Of a stretch of DNA of 64,000 bases, positions 55,938 to 64,000 are shown piece after piece; the stretch's first letter is position 1, and every line of letters begins with the position of its first letter. The DNA is taken from NCBI GenBank assembly GCA_018389105.1, contig JACATO010001459.1, forward strand, positions 1 through 64,000. Reading direction: 5' to 3'. The notes below the pieces were generated by a model. That model was not told the DNA's origin. It saw nothing but the letters and a program-made list of their open reading frames with translations, and made no database searches. The translations under genes were made by a program, and so were the position numbers. This DNA comes from Nautilus pompilius (lineage: Eukaryota > Mollusca > Cephalopoda > Nautilida > Nautilidae).

Positions 55938-58900
55938 GTGAGTGAGTGCTTCCTGTCATGGCTACTACCCCTCTGTGCCATGTTCGTAACCCTTGTGCCA
56001 GAGGTGATCGATTACTCCTCGACATCACCAGCCATCCTTCCGTGTTTTCCTCCTTGTTGTATCTACACGTCCCGGGAGAGGGGGGGGTGGTATTTTTAAA
56101 TAAGTACACCTGTTCCATAGTCGGGATGTGTCGCCTGGGGGGGCCCTCTTTAAAATAGGATATGGTATGTAACATTAATGTCATGGTGGAGGATGAATCC
56201 CCCCCCCCCGTCTAATGATGTCTTCCTGAGAGAACGACAGGATGGGCGGACACACCAGGTGAGGTCGTCCCACGGTCTAGCAGTAGCTGCCCATCTCAGC
56301 CTGGCCGGGTTACCTGTCCTCAGCAAAGGTTTCCGGACAGCCGGGCGACCCGCTGGATGCTGACGTGCGCCTAACTGTCTGTTCTTGAAGAAACACGTTA
56401 ACCCTTGCACTTGCCGGCTGGGTCGGTCACGAGATCTCTATTGGCTCATCGTCTACCGCATAAAGAAGACACCCGAGGCACTTAACACCAACTTTTGGAG
56501 AGCTTGGGCTTCCCGCCCTGACCACATCTGCTACCAACGGCACCAGTTTCACGCATCCTCCTCAGTCTTCATACAGCAGTGCATTGTGGGAAAGATCGTC
56601 CTATTAACAGCAGAAGATGCATCTCAGATGTAAAGCCCTCCTCAGCTTTGATGATAACAGGTTCAATTAAAGATGCATAAGCCTTTGCGATGGGTGCAAT
56701 ATTAATAAGTCTTAGAACGCGGCTGGGTCTGTTTGTATTTCTTTATTAATAATAATATTATTGTAATTGTAGATAAAATCATTTCTGGCGAGATGGCGCT
56801 ATCAGTGGCTGGAAGTGAGCACAGCTACCATTCCTGGAACCGCCCCGGGATGGAGCTTCATCGCTTGGCCAACCCAAATTACGGCCGCCTCAGCATCCAT
56901 CCTATCACTGGCCGCAAGATCAAACATCGGCCCGTCTCCACCAACATCAGAGATGAGGATAGCGGGGGCGAGTCTTTGACAGACTCCCACGAAAGCCTTG
57001 CGGACCCTAACTGCTTTGTGGACTTTGAGTCTCCCGAGGGTTACTCGGGTGTGTCTAAATACAAGGATATCATCGCCTGCCTCCCCGTGCACTTGTCGAA
57101 ATACACCTTGGGGATGCTGGACGAAGGATCAAAGAACAACGCTTTGGGCGTGAGCGTCAAGTGGAGGCAACTCCTAGAGGAGGTTCTGGCCGAGATTGAC
57201 GTCAGCCAGCGAGTGCGCGAAGAAGTCATGGTGTTACAGGTAAGAACAGGTAAAATTGGTCATTGCTTGTGTCATCCTCGATCAGCCATAGCAACAGATC
57301 TTGCTTTACTATGGGAACCAGTTTCTGGGTTATGCCTTTTGTGAAAGCCCCGTTAAGTGTGTGTGAAACGCTTAGATTCAATCAGGATTTACTTGGCGTT
57401 TAATTTGTTATAAATCCCATCTGATAATAAACACCGACATTTGACGTTTGTTTAAAAAAAAAAAAAATATATATATATATATTCTCGAAATATAGTGAAA
57501 GTCTAGACGCTTAGAACATCTCTCATTTTTGCCTCATTAGGCTGTTTTTGGGAGCAGTTTGTCAAACTTCTCAGTTGCATTACCATTTGAAGAGAGTAAA
57601 CGGGTATCGGTTTGTGAATATGGCAGGCTCTGGTAAAGCACGAGTGCGATAGGCTAAACATCTCGTTTCTAATTGTTAATTGTCAGATTGAAATACTGTT
57701 GGTCGTAGATTAGTTGCAGAGAAACTAAATAAGTACCTAGGGTAAGACACTGGTGTTTAATACTGCGATGTCAGGTAAGTGTTGGGGAATTTCTCTAATC
57801 TCGGGGAAGAACCCGTCAGGTGAAAAAGAATGAAAATTCAATTTTCTTAACCTACCCTCCATCAGATTATTTTAACAGATTTTTAATATTGCTCACCTTC
57901 TGGGTGATTCTGTTGGGGGGGTGCATATACAGCAATGGAATCAGACACTGTTTCGAATATGTCCTATTGTCTGTTGAGAAAAGATTTTGCCCTCACAAAA
58001 AAAAAAATGGTATAATTTTTTTAAATTTCTAATTTACCTGTTCGGTGAATGAAATCTGAAACAGGTTTCTATCTGCTGATAATTAAGAAGGCTTTCTAAG
58101 ACAGCCACTGGAGAAAACATTAGGTATAATAGCATAGATTCTCGGCACCTCATCAGCAATAATACTTTCATTTGAAAAGCTAGAAAGAAAGGACGGGTGT
58201 TCCTGATTGATACAGGACTTGGCTTTCATTGTGCTAAAGTGGAATTAAAATGGAAACCACTGAGCTCGGTTGGCATGAGATTTTTCTTTACAGATGTTCT
58301 ACCATCATTTAACTTGAACATGTTGGCTGTCCCCAGCATGGATAGATAGCTTCGTTTTTCTTTGTGTGGTCTTCTGTGTTTGATGGAAATTAATCTGTAG
58401 GCAATAAAGGGTAACATTGGGCCACCCAAAGGCAGACCACGATATGTTAGTTTTAAAACTACTTCTTGGGTTCAGACCACACTTATGCCTTTGGGGCTTT
58501 AGACGTGGCTTGCATCACAACCAACTCTTGCAATATCCTGGATCCATTTGATATCCAAAAAACAAAGAACATACATTCCATTTTACATTTTTTCTCGTCC
58601 AAGAGGCAATTATTAGGTTAACATTGTTTGAGTATCAAGACAGTGACTGAATAGAATAATTAAGCAGCGAAAAGAAATGTGGTTGCATGTACACAAATCT
58701 GAATTTAATAAATCATTTGTTTTGTGATTGTTATTTTTAAAATTATAATTATTATACCTACCTTTCCTAATTCCTTACTGGGTCCATTCCATGGTCTTCA
58801 GGTGGATGCTGAAGTTTAATTGATGGGGATTCTATTCTTCCTAAGTGCATGAGATATTCCAAACAGGACGTTTTCTGGAGCTCTTTGATGCCAGTGTTTC

Positions 58901-61900
58901 TAGGAATTTTGCTGATGCTTTTTGTCATCCGCTTAACTCCAAGTGCTGCTCCCATCACATTTTGTAATTTCTGTCATAAGATCCTTATATTTTGACAGCT
59001 TCTGTTTTCTTTTTGGATACATTTCCTTCTTTCTGGTGGTATTTCCACATCTATTAGCTACAAGTCTTGTTTTTTTTTTGATGATGACAATATCTGATCT
59101 GTCTGCCTTGATTTCTTTGCCTGTAACATACTTGCATGTCTCACGGGAGTGTGATTTTGTCAGTTTATAGAAATGTTTGCAGGTGCATCCTGATATCATT
59201 GCTAGATGGTAGTATTGGCAGATTTTCAAGTAGATATATCCTGCTACCTTGTTGTATCTGTATGTATATATTTATTCTTCACCAGAGCCAGACATCCTGA
59301 AATAAGCTGGTCTATTGTCTCTTCATGTCTAATGCATATTCTGTATTTGGATCTTAGCATTATAATAATTATTATTATACAATACTATCCCACAGACTTG
59401 CTGGACTAAGCTTACACCTGTTTAATAAAATGAAATAGTTATCATTCCAAGGGAGTACTTATTGAATTACAGATAAATCAGAAACATTTGCTGTTTTTTA
59501 AGTCTTCAGTTCTGATAATTAATTTTTGATTTCTCCAAGAAACACTACAATGAAATATTGATTTCACTAACTATTAAAGACATTTGTTTCTTAGCATTTT
59601 CAGAGAACTGAATTGTAATATTACCTGCCATTGTCAGGTAAGTAAATAATAACCACAAAAACCCCACACCTGTTAATTGTTTGAATGTAAGCATACAGGT
59701 AAAACAAAAAACAAAAAAAAAAAAAAAGTTCAATGACAGTTGCCTGTTACCTGTCTCAACAAGTCTGACACATCAGGAAAACAACAGGAAGGATATTCTT
59801 ACCTGTGGAATGCCTGGTGACCCACAGATCAAAGGGTATAATCCCAGGTGGTTTAATGCTGTTTGATTAACCTTTGTCATGTGCAAGCTACTGTAAAATG
59901 TAGTTAGTTATCTCTGATACAAACAGCTACTGGGATTTATTTTTATTTTTTTAAGGCTTCGTCAAATTATATATTTCCGCGAGATATCTTGCACCAAATA
60001 ACCTTTTATGTATACAAAGTTTGTTATCTTGTTCCCATGGTATTCACACACACACACACACACGTATTCTAAAAACAAAGGTGAATCACAATCCCCCTCC
60101 TTCTAACCCTAATGCTACATGTACTCTGATTTTATTACCAGAATTGTGCAAACCTACTGTATGGTGAAGTAGGAGAGCACAAATGTGTTTTAGTTGGACG
60201 CCACGTCACTCATCCCTGACTTAGCTAAAATGTGTTTGCCGGGCATCACAACGAAATCAACGGATCCTACAGATGCAGTATAAATTCAAATCAAAAGGAC
60301 AACTTTGATAAGTTAATAAATGATAAGTAATAAATTATTCAAGAAGCTCCATACTGTAGCTGACAGTTCAATTTTGCTACATTTTAAGGGTTATCGTCAT
60401 ATTTCTGGGAAGAGTAAAGGTTTGTATCTATAACCCTGGGCGAGGTCTCTCACTGTGTAGTAGGCCATATTGTTTGTATACGTTTGTTGAGAAACCCAGT
60501 TTGCTTTTTGCACACTTTTCTCTCAGATTCCCTAATAACTCTGTCAAGTGTAACCTCGAGAGAGAGAGAGGAGACATGCCAATGGGAAACAATGGCCATC
60601 ACGGAGGAGCTTGGTGAGCCTTATTTCAGGTACCTAAGCAAAAGAATCTATCAGAACTAGAAATGCTAGAAGACTCCTGCAGAATGGGTTGGCATGGAAG
60701 TAGTGAGAAACCATCTCACTGGATAATAGCAAACTGCAGCTGTAGCCATGACAGGAAAGCACACTACCTTAACCCAGCACTGTCCCCATTTCACGTTTTC
60801 TCTAGTAAATCTGAAGAGAGTTTTCTGCTATTTGTTGTTCTTCTCCTAGGGAGCTGCTGCCCAAGGCGTTAACCCAAGGTATGCAAAAGACATTGATGTC
60901 CTTATACCCAATGTGACTGCCAACACCTGGGATGTTGTTTGCACAGATGAGGCTGTGGTAAACACAATCTTCCGGAGCGAGGCCAGCTTTGAAAAAGCTT
61001 ACAGTGGCATCTCCACCAGGAAGGTCATCATGGAGGAAAGAAACATTTATTGTGGTGCTTTCAATGTGATGGTTCTCAGCAATCAGTAAGTATCATTCAG
61101 GAGGGAGGGAGGAGGGAGAGACGTGAAACAGTTGAGGTGGGGGATAGACAGGAAATTCTTCTTTAAATTGAAGCAAGCCCCCCTCTTTTTTTAAAGTGAA
61201 ACTAAAGCAATGGTTGGCTGGCCACCTTATTAGGATCTGTGTACCCTTTCGAACTTGAGCAGGTGCGAATTAGGTTGAGGACATAATGCGACAGACGATC
61301 ACAGTAGTGCCGCTGAAATATGACAAATGCATTTGCAGTCGGGCCTGACATTTATGGGGAAAAGGGCAGAGATGTCTTGACATTTAAAAATGAGGGGGTC
61401 ACATGATAGTGGGTGGACATCTAGCAGGTGCTGAGACGGTTTAGTTGGCAGGCTGCTCCAAGACATCGGTCTTCTGAGTTTATCCGCAACAGGGGGGAGG
61501 GGTGAAGAAAATGCCTGTTGTAAGGGTGGGGGAGGAGCGCGGTGCAGTGACAGAAAGAGGTGGTTAGACAGGATTGCGACAAATGGAGGAGACCATTGTG
61601 CAAAACACTGATCACAGTTACCAGCATACAGGGACATCTTGTGCTCTGAGAAGACAGGGTCAGGGGAAGGCCACAGAAATCACTCAAACCCCGCCCATCT
61701 CCTCCCTTGTGGGATCCCAGGCCCCTGGTGGTGGACTTTAGAGGGTGTTTTGCTGGCATACCCCTGGGGGCCCCTTGTTCACCCTTTAGAAAGTAGAACA
61801 AATGCTGAGCCTAACCTTAGTGTCATTTCTGACCAAGCACACTCAACGATGCTTTGTGCGCCTCGATTTGAATGCTGACTGCCGAGATGGCGACAACCCC

Positions 61901-63639
61901 GTTTTCTCCCCCCTCCCAACTATTGCGTGTTCACAGTTTGTGGAACATGGTGGGGATTTCAGGCATCTTCCTTGGCCAGTACAATCCCTGGGTCATGATC
62001 CAGACGAACATTTGCGGGATGGAGTCGAAAGGGGCTTGTCATCACAGTTCCCTTCCACGCCCTGAGTACAGTATTAACAATTGAATAGGGAAACATTGCT
62101 CCCCTCAGGACACCTCCCACCACCACCACCCCCAACAGCACACGATACCACATCAGGGCTGTTATTCAGGCTAAAAAGTGGCCCAGACCCTAGTGGCAGG
62201 CAGCCAGAATGTTTGTTGGAACTACAATAATCAGGGGTTTCTTTCACGAGGACATGAATGATTTTGATGTTTCCATTTATATCGCTGTTTCGGCTTTTAA
62301 ACAGTTTTTCCAGAGGTCAGGCAGGCGGACAGACAGACGCTACCCCTGCGTGTAGAAGGTAGTGTGTTGTCCGTATAACGTCACTGTGAGGATGATGCAA
62401 AAAGCCAGAGGTTAGTGGTGGCTGGATCAAAATAAAGACTTCCGTGTTTCAGTGTATTTGCCTTCTGTTTCCACCAGCAGTCTTGTAGCTTTGGCATGCA
62501 GATGAACCTAACTGGTATTTTGTGTTCTGTTTTTGGATTGCACAAGCGGCCTAGAACTGATCATTAGCCGCTGAGACGCTGTGGCAGTTTCCGATCAATG
62601 CGATAGCCCACTGATGCCACCAGAGCACAGACAGCTGGGTTAGTTTTCAAACCAGGTCCACTGTCTGCATCCTCAGTTTGTCCACATCTTGATCTTCTCT
62701 TTATAGATGTGGATCTAGGGTTCGTGGAAATGTATTGGACTGTAGAAAAAGATTTGGCTTAGATTCTCCTGGAAGTTGTCAAGGGTTTGGTTAGAGGTCG
62801 GAAGGGAGATCTGTTAGGTTTACAAAAATGATTTGGTCTATCAAGAGCATCTAAACAATGGCAAACCCTTTTGGCTGGTACTTAGTAGGGATAATTCAAT
62901 TTACCTAGTGTGGGATGAATAGGCCATGATGGTTTCCAGTATTTACTACAAGCACCTTACATCATGTCTTGGCATAGAATTCATAGTGATCTTGTCAAGG
63001 TATTTCTACAAAGGTTTAGGTGTCCTTTTTATTTTATATCAGCACTGTTGATTAAATATCTTAACCCTCTGAACCTTTCATATTATTACTCAGCACAGGT
63101 TGAGCCACAGGGGTTGTGATACTTAGTTCCCTCATCATTAATATAATCCTTTGCAACAACAAATCTGCACATTGCTTTAACCACGTGTGTTGATTGAATA
63201 TAACGGCCAACTGCTCATGAGTATTGACCAGCGTTTTTAGGCTAGGGAGTAAGGGTAGTAAAAACTGATGTGGCATATAGAGGCAAATTATTACAGCAGG
63301 GGTTGGTTTTATTTCCTGCGTGGGATTTCTTAAAGTAAACAAACACTACCAGAATGCTTAATTATATTTGTCACTGAATAGAACTAGAATGAAAGCCAGC
63401 AGGCACATCATCATCCATGCATAAACCAATTTCAGGGAGGACTGCCACAGAGTGGTCCATACAGATGGCAACAGATTGATCGCTGTTTCTCTGCAGGACA
63501 GGAAGATACGCTTTATAAACAGGGAGACAGGAAAGGAGCAGGGACCCATCATCAGGGGCCATGCGGGATCTGTTCGATGCGTTTTTCTTTGTGAGGAGAA
63601 AAAAATCCTGCTAAGTGGCAGCTATGACACGAGCATCAG
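55439..63639 (+). CDS. FBXW10: F-box/WD repeat protein, FBXW10-like (5' four coding exons, partial)
   Basis: A likely substrate receptor of an SCF (SKP1-CUL1-F-box) ubiquitin ligase: the F-box binds SKP1 and the C-terminal WD40 propeller binds substrates. Four exons (55439-55937, 56773-57239, 60850-61085, 63436-63639) join in phase and give about 468 residues. Exon 1 has the N-terminal domain of FBXW10 (IPDFICAKG, CGACESC, KRFVLGLVRRL, RKDFTYARSR, WTKTNFLL). Exon 2 ends with the F-box (YKDIIACLPVHLSKYTLGML). Exon 3 has the linker (ERNIYCGAFNVMVLSNQ). Exon 4 starts the propeller (IRGHAGSVRCVFLCEE, LLSGSYDTSI). The remaining WD repeats lie beyond the right edge. It is transcribed divergently from the dynein gene. 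Its role in this organism is inferred from family only; human FBXW10 is poorly characterised. Confidence 0.88.
55938..56772. other. FBXW10-like intron 1
   Basis: GC-balanced compared with the other introns, with G or C homopolymers at 56084-56090 and 56199-56209. No coding exon that fits the flanking phases was found. Confidence 0.6.
56773..57239 (+). CDS. FBXW10: FBXW10-like exon 2 with F-box
   Basis: 155 codons after two bases. The acceptor is TAATTGTAG and the donor GTAAGA, phase 0. A Ser/Gly-rich stretch is followed by the F-box (LPVHLSKYTLGMLDEGS, SVKWRQLLEEV). Confidence 0.9.
58760..59400 (-). pseudogene. Non-LTR retrotransposon ORF remnant (C-terminal domain)
   Basis: Minus-strand fragments in two frames resemble the domain that follows the reverse transcriptase in some invertebrate LINEs: TIDQLISGC with NKYIQIQQGS, KADRSDIVIIKKK, KLSKYKDLMTEITK, then GAALGVKRMTKSISKIP and IKELQKTSCL. 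Frame breaks and absence of the reverse transcriptase itself show a dead 3' fragment. Confidence 0.65.
60045..60063. repeat. (CA)n microsatellite
   Basis: Nineteen bases of CA in FBXW10-like intron 2. Confidence 0.98.
60850..61085 (+). CDS. FBXW10: FBXW10-like exon 3
   Basis: 78 codons plus two bases: GAAAQGVNPRYAKDIDVLIP, NTIFRSEASFEKAY, MEERNIYCGAFNVMVLSN. Acceptor TTCTTCTCCTAG, donor GTAAGT. Matches the segment between F-box and propeller in FBXW10. Confidence 0.9.
61086..63435. other. FBXW10-like intron 3
   Basis: 61100-62400 is relatively GC-rich with open frames on both strands that resemble nothing known, possibly an unrecognised repeat. Family C repeat at 63085-63265. Confidence 0.5.
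63085..63265 (+). repeat. Dispersed repeat family C
   Basis: GCACAGGTTGAGCCACAGGG, CAAATCTGCACATTGC followed by TTTAACCACGTG, and a TTTTTAGGCTAGG tail correspond to the 33.0 kb copy. Confidence 0.55.
63436..63639 (+). CDS. FBXW10: FBXW10-like exon 4, first WD40 repeat
   Basis: Begins by completing CAG, then EDCHRVVHTDGNRLIAVS, RKIRFINRETG and a WD40 unit GHAGSVRCVFLCEE ... LLSGSYDTSI. Donor GTGAGA, ending with a split Arg codon. The continuation is outside the window. Confidence 0.92.
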
Positions 63640-64000
63640 GTGAGACAGTGGTGGGGGAGAAATGCAGCGAGCGCGTATTATGTTTCCTGTACCAGTTCAA
63701 AGAACACAGAGTGCACACCCTTAAATAAATGTGTATCGTAAATTGGCTCTTTGATTCTTGGCTGGTGACAGAGTTTTTATGAAGTAAAACGGAGACATTG
63801 ACACATGAAAAGAAGAAAGAAATCTTACTAATACATTTTAAAGCTGACACAAAAATTAATTAATGAAATTGTAAACCAAATTAAGGGTCAAATAGGAAAC
63901 ATGAATTTAAATCTAGAACTTGAACACCGAAACTCACAAAATTAAAGGAATAATTACAGGAGTGATAAATGGAAATTTGATAACAATTCTGGTTAAGTAA

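Larger units (their letters stand above)
57240..60849. other. FBXW10-like intron 2
   Basis: Contains a LINE relic (58760-59400) and a (CA)n run. No other feature recognised. Confidence 0.6.

Noticed and set aside
55337..55981. A 214-codon open frame on the minus strand, with smaller overlapping frames on both strands
   Set aside because: It is antisense to FBXW10-like exon 1, which has clear homology. Absence of stops is an effect of high GC, and the composition (Arg, Pro, Gly, Ala) resembles no protein family.
61299..61801. 112- and 126-codon minus-strand frames in FBXW10-like intron 3
   Set aside because: Overlapping frames in GC-rich intronic sequence without family resemblance.
1..64000. 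CRISPR array, operon, prophage or bacterial system
   Set aside because: The spliced exons, SINEs, Tc1/mariner elements and axonemal dynein mark animal nuclear DNA. The regular repeats present are micro- and minisatellites without spacers.

Overview
The window is animal nuclear DNA. It holds two protein-coding genes cut into short exons by AT-rich introns, and the splice sites are almost all GT-AG. An axonemal dynein heavy chain means the organism builds motile cilia or flagella. The dispersed repeats (tRNA-derived SINEs, Tc1/mariner fragments, a non-LTR retrotransposon scrap) fit an invertebrate, plausibly a mollusc or other lophotrochozoan, but the sequence alone does not fix the species.

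Minus strand, 53846 down to 2299: the N-terminal half of a dynein axonemal heavy chain of the DNAH7/DNAH3/DNAH12 inner-arm group, closest to DNAH7 as I remember that family. I could place 37 coding exons (about 5.75 kb, about 1,915 codons). They run from the start codon through the tail and linker, AAA1 (P-loop GPAGTGKT, Walker B CFDEFN) and most of AAA2 ([15 protein letters not shown]). The remaining exons must lie to the left of the window. Reading frames and phases join across almost all junctions. The exceptions are five single-base discrepancies in exons 16, 21, 24 (a compensating pair) and at the exon 30/31 junction, most simply explained as residual indels in the assembly. One intron uses a GC-AG donor and one exon is only 21 nt.

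Plus strand, 55439 to beyond the right edge: an FBXW10-like F-box/WD-repeat gene. Four coding exons are visible: N-terminal domain, F-box, linker and the first WD40 repeat. The rest of the propeller lies off the right end.

The two genes are divergently arranged around about 1.6 kb of intergenic DNA (53847-55438). It contains a near-perfect palindromic RFX X-box abutting an inverted CCAAT box about 200 bp upstream of the dynein start codon. A second match to the classical X-box consensus lies about 240 bp upstream of the FBXW10 start. This suggests, by inference, joint control by the ciliary RFX programme. The same region carries a G-rich 34-bp tandem repeat and a 16-bp palindrome, and dynein intron 2 carries a minisatellite of about 39 units.

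The introns hold about ten copies of a tRNA-derived SINE, two further short dispersed families, several Tc1/mariner elements in various states of decay, and microsatellites. I saw no CRISPR array, operon, rRNA or intact tRNA gene. I also found no evidence for a wholly new system; the most informative features are regulatory (X-boxes) and structural.
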